In this document: positions 1 through 7,652 of the stretch, piece after piece
Layout of the letters: every line of letters begins with the position of its first letter
Numbering within the stretch: position 1 is the first letter of the stretch
Assembly (NCBI GenBank): GCA_009377605.1
Contig: WHTT01000069.1
Coordinates: 1 to 34,105, forward strand
Direction of reading: 5' to 3'
Origin: Luteitalea sp.
GTDB lineage: Bacteria > Acidobacteriota > Vicinamibacteria > Vicinamibacterales > Vicinamibacteraceae
Length of the DNA stretch: 34,105 nucleotides
The notes under the pieces: model-generated
Told to the model about the DNA's origin: nothing
The model's database searches: none
Seen by the model: only the letters and a program-made list of their open reading frames with translations
Translations under genes and position numbers: made by a program

Positions 1-42
1 GCCGGGCGAAGGTAAACCCCTGCGGCCCCATCTCCGTCGAAT

Positions 43-61
43 CTCCCAGTCCCTGGGAGGG
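43..61 (+). promoter_or_regulatory. Hairpin covering the ribosome-binding site of the first permease gene
   Basis: CTCCCAG (43-49) and CTGGGAG (53-59) are perfect reverse complements around a TCC loop. The purine-rich Shine-Dalgarno stretch GGGAGGG (55-61) lies largely in the 3' arm, so the folded RNA would hide it. It is spaced 8 bases before a GTG codon, which supports that codon as the start. Whether the hairpin matters in the cell is inference. Confidence 0.4.
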
Positions 62-69
62 ACGCCGTT

Positions 70-2496
70 GTGATCATGCAGTGGATTTCGGACTTCCGTC
101 ACGCTTGGCGGGCGCTCGTCCGCACGCCGGGCTTTCTCGTCACCTCCGTCGCCACCCTCGCTCTTGCCATCGGGGCGGTGGTCGGGATGTTCAGCGTCGT
201 CAATACGGTCCTGCTCCGGCCGCTACCGTTCCCGGATTCAGACCGCCTCGTCGTCGTGGCCGGCACGGCGCCGGGGTCGGACCTCCCCGAGCGTTTCGGC
301 CTCGGCCAGGAGTTCTACGTGCATTACAAGGAGCGCTCGCAGCTCCTCGACGGCATCTTCCTGTTCGGTGGGGTGGGGACCTCGACGCTGCGTACGGAGG
401 ATCGCGTCGAACGGATTCCGATGGCGTTTCCGACGAACGACATCTACGCCACGCTCGGCGCCCGGCCGCAGGTCGGGCGGCTCCCAGTCTCAGACGACGC
501 AGATCGGGTCGTTCTCATCAGCGACCGGCTCTGGAGCACCTGGTTCGGCCGCGATCCCGCAGTGGTCGGGAAGACGTACTTCATCGCTGACGAGATGCGC
601 CAGGTTATCGGCGTCATGCCGCCGGAGTTCAGCTTCCCCACCGAGGGGACGCTGCTCTGGGTGGCCGGAGAGGTCCGGCCGGCCGAGGTTCGCCCCGGGC
701 AGTTCGGGGCGCCCGTGGTCGCGCGCATGAAGCCGGGGGTCACGCGCGAGCAGCTCGGCGCCGAGCTCACGCGGCTCTCGAAGGAGCTCCCGGCGCGCTT
801 CGGCGGGTCGCCCAACTACGCGCGGATCATCGGGCAGCACAACGCGGTCGTGGAGCCGCTGCTCGACCGCCTCGTCGGTCCGACGGCCAGCACATCCCTG
901 TGGGTGCTGCTGGGGGCGGTGACGGTCGTGCTGCTCATCGCGTGCGCCAACGTCGCGAATCTCTTCCTGGTCCGCGCCGGAGGGCGTCACCGGGATCTAG
1001 CAGTGCGCCGCGCGATCGGTGCGTCGCGCGCGCAGCTCGCCCGGCTGCTAATGATTGAGGCAATTCTGGTCGCGTTGCTGGCGGGCGGGTTGGCCGTAAT
1101 CCTCAGCGTATTGACGCTCCCGCTCTTCCTGCGCGCCGCCCCCGAGGGCATCCCCCGACTCGGCCTCGTGGGGCTCGACGCGTCCACGCTGGCTGCCGCG
1201 TTCGGGCTGGTGGTGGTTGCGGCACTGGCCTGCGGTGCCATTCCTTCGCTGCACGCTTCGTCGCCCGATCTCGCTCGTCTTCGCGATGGGTCCCGCGGCA
1301 GCACCGGCCGCCGCCATCTGGGACGCGATGTTCTGGTCGTCGGGCAGACGGCGCTCGCACTGGTGCTGCTCATCTGCTCCGCGCTGCTGGTGCAGAGCTT
1401 CCAGCGGCTGCGAACCGTCGATCCCGGCTACGATACCGCCGACATCTACACCTTCCAGTTCGCGCCAGAACAGGAACGCCTCACCGACGGGCCAACCTGG
1501 GGGCGGTTCCATCTGGACTTCATGGACCGCCTGCGCGCCCTTCCCGGCGTGACCACCGTGGGGGTCGTCAACAATATCCCCCTCGACGAAGGGACCAGCA
1601 CGGAACGGTTCCTCACCGACTCGATGCCCCCGGAGGGCGGTGGGGCACTGCTCGATCAGACCTTCACCGGCGGCGACTACTTCCGCGTCATGGGGATAGA
1701 CCTGCTGCGGGGACGCCGGTTCACACCCGACGAAGCCGTCACGCCGAACAGCAGCGTCATCATCAGCCAGTCGGCGGCGATGCGGCTGTGGCCCGATCGG
1801 GATCCCCTCGGGCAGCGGATCCGTAGCACCGGCGACACGCCACAGTGGTTCACCGTTGTCGGCGTCGTGGAGGACGTGAAGCAAAACGACTGGCGGGACG
1901 CCGGCGAGGCCATCGCGTACTTTCCGCTCACGGGACCGACACCGACCACATGGGCGATGGGATCGCCGGCCTACGTCGTCAAGTCGCCGCGGGCCGCGAT
2001 GCTTGGCCGCGAAGTGCGCGAGCTCGTGCGGCAGGTGGCGCCGGAAGCGCCGGTGTACCGCGAGTACACCATGGAGTTCCTGGCGCAGCGGTCCATGGTC
2101 CAGCTGTCGTTCACCATGCTGACGCTTGCCGTCGTCGCGGCGTTGGCGCTGATTCTGGGAGCGGTAGGATTGTACGGGGTGCTGGCGTACGTCGTCGCCG
2201 AGCGGACGCGGGAGATCGGCGTGCGCGTGGCGCTCGGTGCAACCCCCGGCGCGGTGCGGCGCTTGGTGGTGTCGCAGGGGGCGAAGGTGGTGCTGGTTGG
2301 CGCTATCGTGGGCGTCGCGGCGGCGCTGGCGTCGACGCGCCTCCTGGATGCGCTGCTATACGAAGTCAACGCGGTGGATCCCGTGGTGTTCGTTGCGATG
2401 TCGGTCATGATGATCGGGATCGGCATGCTGGCGAGCTACGTGCCCGCGCGCCGCGCGAGCAACGTGGATCCGATTGAGGCGCTGCGGAATGACTAG
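70..2496 (+). CDS. ADOP-family FtsX/MacB-like ABC transporter permease, intact
   Basis: An 808-residue inner-membrane permease of the acidobacterial duplicated orphan permease type: two MacB/FtsX modules in one chain and no ATPase gene beside it. After a short start (DFRHAWRALVRTPGF) comes a first membrane segment around residues 22-45, a periplasmic MacB core domain, and a three-helix FtsX domain near 275-400 containing CANVANLFLVRAGG and LAVRRAIGAS. A second core domain follows, then a second FtsX domain after about residue 680 with the hallmark REIGVRVALGATPG, ending PARRASNVDPIEALRND. It lacks the roughly 80-residue N-terminal prefix helix domain that the copy at 7652 carries. The GTG start is chosen from the purine-rich site; ATG at 76 is the alternative. 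Substrate is unknown. This is the only one of the window's ADOP copies with every module present, so it is the reference for judging damage in the others. Confidence 0.9.
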   Translation: MIMQWISDFRHAWRALVRTPGFLVTSVATLALAIGAVVGMFSVVNTVLLRPLPFPDSDRLVVVAGTAPGSDLPERFGLGQEFYVHYKERSQLLDGIFLFGGVGTSTLRTEDRVERIPMAFPTNDIYATLGARPQVGRLPVSDDADRVVLISDRLWSTWFGRDPAVVGKTYFIADEMRQVIGVMPPEFSFPTEGTLLWVAGEVRPAEVRPGQFGAPVVARMKPGVTREQLGAELTRLSKELPARFGGSPNYARIIGQHNAVVEPLLDRLVGPTASTSLWVLLGAVTVVLLIACANVANLFLVRAGGRHRDLAVRRAIGASRAQLARLLMIEAILVALLAGGLAVILSVLTLPLFLRAAPEGIPRLGLVGLDASTLAAAFGLVVVAALACGAIPSLHASSPDLARLRDGSRGSTGRRHLGRDVLVVGQTALALVLLICSALLVQSFQRLRTVDPGYDTADIYTFQFAPEQERLTDGPTWGRFHLDFMDRLRALPGVTTVGVVNNIPLDEGTSTERFLTDSMPPEGGGALLDQTFTGGDYFRVMGIDLLRGRRFTPDEAVTPNSSVIISQSAAMRLWPDRDPLGQRIRSTGDTPQWFTVVGVVEDVKQNDWRDAGEAIAYFPLTGPTPTTWAMGSPAYVVKSPRAAMLGREVRELVRQVAPEAPVYREYTMEFLAQRSMVQLSFTMLTLAVVAALALILGAVGLYGVLAYVVAERTREIGVRVALGATPGAVRRLVVSQGAKVVLVGAIVGVAAALASTRLLDALLYEVNAVDPVVFVAMSVMMIGIGMLASYVPARRASNVDPIEALRND

Positions 2497-2657
2497 CAAG
2501 GGTCGTCACCGGCATTGGCGGAACGACGGCCACGGTACAGGGTGTCGATGTGCGGGTAGGCACCAGAAACCAGACAGCGCTGGGACTCGAGCTCTGCTAG
2601 GCCACGCCGCGGGACGTACGTCTCGCCGCCGGTCGTGGTTGCCTCAATCGCTTGCAT
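2493..2657 (-). CDS. Possible small protein downstream of the YdcF gene (54 aa)
   Basis: An ATG-initiated reading frame of 54 codons begins 24 bases after the stop of the same-strand DUF218 gene, with a purine-rich AAAGGCGG stretch about 6 bases upstream of the start. It contains GGETYVPRRGLAELESQRC and ends DDPC. Its stop shares bases with the stop of the permease on the other strand (a CTAG palindrome). I do not recognise a family. It could be a gene remnant or chance; nothing else occupies this gap. Confidence 0.22.
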   Translation of the reverse strand: MQAIEATTTGGETYVPRRGLAELESQRCLVSGAYPHIDTLYRGRRSANAGDDPC

Positions 2658-2681
2658 GATCAGCCGCCTTTCCGCATGCCG

Positions 2682-3281
2682 TCACGGTCTCGACCAGAGA
2701 AAACGCAGCAGGCGGTAGCGGAAGAGGCGGGACACGGTGAACCAAGTCAGGCTCCAGCCTTCGCGTGACAGCCACCACGTCCACGCATGCCAGTGACCGA
2801 TCGATCGTGCGTGACAGTCGTAGATCGCGAGGCGTCGCCCGATCCAAGCGCGCCGGGCCGTGAGGTGCGCGCGGATGCCTTCGAAGTCGGACATCACGAG
2901 GACGACGCTCGAGAATCCGTGGCGCTCGAGGACCGCCAGCGAGAGCTCCACGTTCTGCGCGGTGTTGGTCGCGCGGTTCTCGACCAAGATCCGATTCGCG
3001 GCGACGCCGCCCTCCATCAATTGGATTCGCAGCCACTCGGCCTCGGTCATCGGGTCGCTCTTCATCAGCGGCGCGCCGCTGACGATGAAATGGCGGACCA
3101 GCCGGTGTCGGTCGAGCCAGAGCGCCATGTCGACGCGACTCGCCGCTTTCCACGGCACGCCGGTTCCAAACACGAGCGCGGCGTCGACGGGGGACGGAGG
3201 AATACGTCGGCGGTCGATAAATCGTCCGAGGCCGATCGCTAGAGCGGGCGGTAGCGCGAGAAGGAGGAAGCGGAGATCCAA
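2682..3281 (-). CDS. YdcF-like protein, DUF218 domain
   Basis: A DUF218 (YdcF/SanA/ElyC-type) protein, a family tied to envelope functions but without a settled reaction. A hydrophobic stretch at the N-terminus (FLLLALPPALAIGL) suggests a membrane anchor. The domain shows the family marks in order: AALVFGTGVP, HFIVSGAP, an acidic helix TEAEWLRIQLMEGGV, then ILVENRATNTAQNVELS and a VVLVMSDFEGIRAHLTARR segment. The open frame continues upstream to 3413, but that extension is basic and not family-like. A TTG at 3281, with AGGA 7 bases before it and the anchor straight after, gives a 199-residue protein of usual length, so I prefer it with modest certainty. It diverges from the DUF4038 gene; the 213 bases between presumably hold both promoters. 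Confidence 0.72.
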   Translation of the reverse strand: MDLRFLLLALPPALAIGLGRFIDRRRIPPSPVDAALVFGTGVPWKAASRVDMALWLDRHRLVRHFIVSGAPLMKSDPMTEAEWLRIQLMEGGVAANRILVENRATNTAQNVELSLAVLERHGFSSVVLVMSDFEGIRAHLTARRAWIGRRLAIYDCHARSIGHWHAWTWWLSREGWSLTWFTVSRLFRYRLLRFLWSRP

Positions 3282-3494
3282 GCGGTAGTCCTGGCAGGGT
3301 CTGTAGGTCCCGAAGATTCGACACACTCCGTGTGGCAGTTTATGCGAAATTCGGCCCGACCCGACTGTGGTGGCGGCCGGGCGATGGCGTAAGCTTCCTT
3401 GTCCGGCAGACATCGACGCGGCCGCCTCGCCAGACGCAGGCCGTCGCTGCGCGTTCAGTGCTGACCAGCGCGTCTGCCGCGCGAGAGGACGTCT

Positions 3495-4994
3495 ATGGGA
3501 AAAGTCAACACGATCGGCGCGCTCGTGATGCTCGGCTGCAGCGTGGCCGCTGCCGCGTTATCCCGGACCGGCCTCCGGCCTCCGCAGCCCGGGTCGGCAC
3601 ACGCGGCGCGGATGCCGCTGCCGCGACTCGCCGTGCATGCGGACCAGCGCTATCTGGTTCAGCAGGATGGAACCCCGTTTCTGTATCTCTCCGACACCGC
3701 TTGGGAGCTGTTCCATCGAGCCGATCAGGAGCAGGTCCGCGAGTACCTCGATCTTAGGGCGCGGCAAAAATTCACGGTCATTCAGGCCGTCGCCCTCGCC
3801 GAGTTGAACGGGATCGACGATCCCAACACGTACGGCGACTTGCCACTCATCGACAAGGATCCCGCGAGGCCTGCGACAACGCCAGGGGCGAACCCAGCCA
3901 ACGCCGAGGAGTACGACTATTGGGATCACGTCGACTACGTGGTCGACGAAGCGAACCGGCGCGGCCTGTATGTCGCCTTTCTGCCCACGTGGGGGCGATG
4001 GCTGGGCGTCAACCCGCGGGACGAGCAAGTGATCACCGCGGCCAACGCACAGCCGTACGGAGAGTTTCTCGGAAAGCGGTATGCAAAGAAGGGCATCATC
4101 TGGGTGCTGGGCGGCGACCGGACTGGCCAGGGCTTCGAAGACGTCTGGCGTGCCATGGCGCGAGGGATCGCGATCGGCGCGTCCGGGCGTGAGAACTACG
4201 ATGCCGTGCTGACCACGTACCATCCGGGTGGCGGCCACACGTCCTCCACGTGGTTTCACGGCGATCCCTGGCTGGACGTCAACATGCAGCAGACGGGACA
4301 CGGGCCCGCGGCGACCGCCCGACCCTGGGAGAAGATCGCCGCGGACTACGCGCGCACGCCGGTCAAGCCGGTGATTGAAGGCGAACCGCTCTACGAGGAC
4401 CACCCGATTGGATTCGCGCGTGGCGTCCGGGAGAACGGCTTTTCGTCGGACAACCACGTGCGTCAGCGCGCGTATTGGACGTTGTTTGCCGGCGCAGCGG
4501 GCGTGGCCTATGGCCATCACTCGGTCTGGCAGATGTACGCCCCGGGCCGCCGGCCGGTCAACGGTCCGCTCTATTTCTGGACGGAGGCGATCCATCGCTC
4601 GGGCGCGTCGCAGATGCAACATGTCCGCACGCTGATGGAGTCGCGCCCGATGCTCTCCCGCGTGCCCGATCAGTCATTGATCGTTGACGTGCTGGACGGC
4701 CGAGAGCGCATCCAGGCCATGCGTGCTCCTGATCACGTCTTCGTCTATACGGGATCGGGGATTGCCTTCACCGCCAATCTTGGCAGGATCTCCGGGACCC
4801 ATGTGAAGGCGTACTGGTACAACCCGCGAAACGGGACGTCGACCGACATTGGCGTCTTCGAGAACAGCGGCAGGCGCGAGTTCACGCCGCAGTACGAGGG
4901 GCTCGGCAGCGACTGGGTGCTCGTGCTCGACGATGCGTCGAAGAAGTATCGAGCCCCCGGCCGGCTCGTGGCTGGTCCACCCTCCGCGCCATGA
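3495..4994 (+). CDS. DUF4038 glycoside hydrolase (GH140 apiosidase-like), exported
   Basis: A 499-residue secreted enzyme with a DUF4038 TIM-barrel and a C-terminal beta domain of the kind annotated as a putative collagen-binding domain. Characterised relatives in GH140 release apiose from the pectin rhamnogalacturonan II; the substrate here is not proven. The N-terminus carries a signal-like stretch with a weak lipobox (VMLGCS). Barrel marks are DGTPFLYLSDTAWELFHR (about 58-75), DYWDHVDYVVDEANRRGLYV, and two candidate catalytic acids: D208 in WVLGGDRT and E295 in PVIEGEPLYED. The tail after about residue 400 (AYWYNPRNGTS, GSDWVLVLDDA) is the beta domain. AGAGGA six bases before the ATG supports the start. 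A decayed close paralogue lies at 31.3 kb; this copy keeps both candidate acids. Confidence 0.88.
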   Translation: MGKVNTIGALVMLGCSVAAAALSRTGLRPPQPGSAHAARMPLPRLAVHADQRYLVQQDGTPFLYLSDTAWELFHRADQEQVREYLDLRARQKFTVIQAVALAELNGIDDPNTYGDLPLIDKDPARPATTPGANPANAEEYDYWDHVDYVVDEANRRGLYVAFLPTWGRWLGVNPRDEQVITAANAQPYGEFLGKRYAKKGIIWVLGGDRTGQGFEDVWRAMARGIAIGASGRENYDAVLTTYHPGGGHTSSTWFHGDPWLDVNMQQTGHGPAATARPWEKIAADYARTPVKPVIEGEPLYEDHPIGFARGVRENGFSSDNHVRQRAYWTLFAGAAGVAYGHHSVWQMYAPGRRPVNGPLYFWTEAIHRSGASQMQHVRTLMESRPMLSRVPDQSLIVDVLDGRERIQAMRAPDHVFVYTGSGIAFTANLGRISGTHVKAYWYNPRNGTSTDIGVFENSGRREFTPQYEGLGSDWVLVLDDASKKYRAPGRLVAGPPSAP

Positions 4995-5166
4995 CACGCC
5001 TTTCCCCCATAGCCGCGGCAAACTGTCGATCTCTTCGAGTGTCGTGTGAACAGGATAATCTATGTCTTGTCGCCGGACGCATCGGCTGCGAAGCCCCTGC
5101 GCCCGATTCGCTGCCTTTGCAAGACAAGGCAGCTTCTTGGAGCCACGTTCCCATGCAGACGGCCTC

Positions 5167-6429
5167 ATGATCCGACGCAATCCCACGCGGCGCTCGTTCC
5201 TGAAGGCATCAACCGCACTGGCGGGGAGCCCCTTGCTGTCGCCTTTCTTGCCCCGGGCGGAACCGGGCGAAGTCGCCGCACCCCTCGTCGCCTATGTCGG
5301 GACCTTTAGCTCGCCTCTGCGCGACACATTGCCGACCCAGGTGGATCTCCCCCCCGGGAATGGCCGCGGCATCCATCTCTTCCGGGTCGATCGCGCCGCC
5401 GGCGCACTGACGTCCATCGGCATCGTCGAAATGGGCACGAGCCCGAGCTGCCTCGCCCTCAATGCCGCCGGAACACGCCTCTATTCCGCCAATGAGACCG
5501 ATCGGGTCGGCGACGACAAGCAGGGCACTGTCAGCGCGTTCGCCGTCAATCGCCGCGACGGAACGCTCGAGCTTCTCAACACGGTGCGCTCCGGCGGCGC
5601 CGGCCCCACCTACGTCAGCGTGCATCCGGGCGGACGTCACCTGCTGGTGGCCAACTACTTTGGCGGTTCGGTGGCGGTGCTCCCGATCGTGGCTGACGGC
5701 GAGCTGGGCGATCCTTCGGACGTCAAGGTCGATGCCGGCACCATCGGCCCCACCCGGGCGACCAACGCCCCGCCGGGCAGCTTCGCCGTCAGCGGTCACG
5801 ATCGGACCCACGCGCACATGATCCAGGCCGATCCCTCCGGGTGCTTCGTGCTTCACGTGGACCTCGGTCTCGACAAGATCTTCATCTGGAGGTTCGACGA
5901 ACAGCATGGCGTGCTGGCGCCGAACGACCCACCCTCGGTCTCGCTTCCTCCTGGAGACGGCCCCCGGCATTTCCATTTCCACCCCAATGGCCGCTGGTTC
6001 TACTCGATTCAGGAGGAAGGCAGCACGGTGGCGCTCTTCGATTACGACTCCGCGTCGGGGCGTCTGTCGGCGCGGCAGACGATCTCCACGTTGCCGCGCG
6101 GCTTTGCCGGCACCAATTTCTGCTCCGAGATCCTGGTGTCCGCCGACGGGCGGTACGTCTACGCGGGCAACCGGCTGCACGACAGCATCGCGATCCTCTC
6201 CGTGGGCCGCGACGGCCGCCTGACGTTCGTTGGCGAAGAATGGACGCGTGGAGACTATCCTCGCAGCTTCGCCTTCGACCCGACGGGCCGGTTCCTCTAC
6301 TGCTGCAACCAGCGCGCCGACGCCGTGACCGTCTTCCGCGTGGATCGCGCGACCGGCGCCCTCTCTTTCACCGGCCACTACGCCGCTGTCGGAAACCCTT
6401 CGGCTATCGTCTTCCTTGATCTCGCGTAG
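5167..6429 (+). CDS. Lactonase-type seven-bladed beta-propeller (6-phosphogluconolactonase-like), Tat-exported
   Basis: A 420-residue member of the lactonase propeller family (PF10282, the YbhE/6-phosphogluconolactonase fold). The chosen ATG begins a twin-arginine signal, RRSFLKASTALAG, so the mature enzyme is exported folded and a cytosolic pentose-phosphate role is unlikely. The propeller shows repeated family phrases: VAYVGTFSS, GIHLFRVDRAAGALTSIG, PSCLALNAAGTRLYSANE, PTYVSVHPGGRHLLVANY, HAHMIQADPSG, GPRHFHFHPNGRWFYSIQEE, and a last blade with NQRADAVTVFRVDRATGAL. An upstream in-frame extension to 5062 would bury the Tat motif and is rejected. The gene follows the DUF4038 enzyme 172 bases downstream on the same strand and may share its role in sugar or lactone breakdown (inference). 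Confidence 0.88.
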   Translation: MIRRNPTRRSFLKASTALAGSPLLSPFLPRAEPGEVAAPLVAYVGTFSSPLRDTLPTQVDLPPGNGRGIHLFRVDRAAGALTSIGIVEMGTSPSCLALNAAGTRLYSANETDRVGDDKQGTVSAFAVNRRDGTLELLNTVRSGGAGPTYVSVHPGGRHLLVANYFGGSVAVLPIVADGELGDPSDVKVDAGTIGPTRATNAPPGSFAVSGHDRTHAHMIQADPSGCFVLHVDLGLDKIFIWRFDEQHGVLAPNDPPSVSLPPGDGPRHFHFHPNGRWFYSIQEEGSTVALFDYDSASGRLSARQTISTLPRGFAGTNFCSEILVSADGRYVYAGNRLHDSIAILSVGRDGRLTFVGEEWTRGDYPRSFAFDPTGRFLYCCNQRADAVTVFRVDRATGALSFTGHYAAVGNPSAIVFLDLA

Positions 6430-6648
6430 ACGGCCCTTCACAGCGTGCTGGATCTTCCGTCTTGGGTGGGATCGAGTGGAGCTCACCACGCTCATGCGCG
6501 ATCGATACAGACAGGCCCGTTATTTTAAGAGACTGACAGGTTTAGCCGGAACGAGTCCACTGACCAAAGCGGGCCATCATGGCCGCCGTCAATCACCCTC
6601 CGTTGCTGCTCCTGCACCAGCGACGGTGTTGGTGATCTTCGGCGATAA

Positions 6649-7400
6649 TTGAGCCACGGTCAGCATCGCAGTCGTCACGCGGGCGGCCCTGCTGATCGCC
6701 CGGCGCAGGTCCACCTGGGCCGTCGACGAACACCTGCGCGGACAGTCGTCTGTATGTGTCGCGGTCGACCCGCGCGACTTGGCTCGTGTGTACTGCGGAA
6801 CTGCTGCTGCGGGTCTCTTCCGAAGCCGCGACGGCGGCCGGAACTGGGAACCGGTCGGACCGGGCATCGACCACCCCACGATCACGGCCGTCACCGTGGG
6901 TCACGCGCAGCGGGCTGACGGGTTCGGCATCGTCTATGCCGGCACCGAACCCAGTGTGGTGTTTCGCTCAGAGACTGGCGGGGATAACTGGGTGGACCTC
7001 GCCGGCCTGCGCGCGCTGCCTTCAGCCTCCACCTGGAGCTTTCCGCCACGCCCCCATACCCATCATGTTCGGTGGATCGAAGCCGATGTCAGCGCTGCCG
7101 ACCGCGTATTCGTTGCGATCGAGGCAGGCGCCCTCGTGCGCACGTTCGACGGCGGACGGACCTGGCATGATCGCGTTCGCCGCGGTCCGTACGACACGCA
7201 CCGGGCGGCAACGCACCCGCTTGCACCCGGCCGGGTCTACTCGGCAGCGGGCGACGGGTACTTTGAAAGCGCCGACGCCGGGGATTCATGGAGGTCGCCC
7301 GAGGATGGATTGCAACACCTCTCTCTCGTAGACCTTGCCGTGGATCCGGCGGATCCGGACACGGTGGTCGTGTCCGCGACAGATGGCCCCTTCGTCGCCT
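6649..7400 (+). pseudogene. BNR/WD40-YVTN-repeat protein, frameshifted at codon 3 and 3'-truncated
   Basis: Remnant of a BNR-repeat (sialidase-like propeller) protein of unknown substrate. Repeat phrases are clear: GLFRSRDGGRNWEPVGPGI, VVFRSETGGDNWVDLAG, LVRTFDGGRTWHDR and YFESADAGDSWRSPEDGL. The body frame is open back to 6653 and reads naturally (LRGQSSVCVAVDPRDLARV), but it has no usable start until a TTG inside the first repeat at 6779. A TTG AGC at 6649-6654 would give the expected beginning if the single C at 6655 were absent, which points to a one-base insertion in codon 3. At the other end similarity stops near 7390-7400, and the sequence runs straight into the middle of a PadR gene. 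Family members are longer, so the last blade or blades are missing. A shortened 217-residue product from 6779 remains possible. Confidence 0.7.
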
Positions 7401-7652
7401 ATCGCCCGGCGCATCGAGCAGATCAGCGGTGAGCTCCTGGCGGTGAATCACGGCACGTTGTACCCGGTCCTTGCGAAGCTCGAGCAAGAGGGGTGCATCA
7501 CCACCGAGTGGGGCGCCTCGGAAAACAATCGTCGCGCGAAGTTCTATCGCATCACGAAAGCAGGCCGACGGCAGCTCGAGTCAGCGCGACAACACTGGGA
7601 GCAGACAACTGACATCATCGCGAAGTTCTTCGCATTGAAAGTGGGGACGTGA
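7401..7652 (+). pseudogene. PadR-family transcriptional regulator lacking its N-terminus
   Basis: The last 83 codons of a PadR winged-helix repressor: IARRIEQISGELLAVNHG, TLYPVLAKLEQEGCI (recognition helix and wing), WGASENNRRAKFYRITKAG and the C-terminal helix LESARQHWEQTTDIIAKFF. PadR proteins of this group normally begin about 25-30 residues earlier with a DLLxGTLDLLxL-type helix; that part is absent and BNR-gene sequence lies in its place. The frame stays open upstream to a TTG at 7335, so a hybrid product is possible but would lack helix 1. The stop TGA overlaps the permease ATG (TGATG), the translationally coupled PadR-ADOP pairing typical of Acidobacteriota, which suggests this regulator once controlled the next gene. 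Confidence 0.75.

Noticed and set aside
2474-2659. Forward 61-codon frame overlapping the end of the first permease
   Set aside because: Basic, low-complexity composition, no ribosome site, and no family resemblance.
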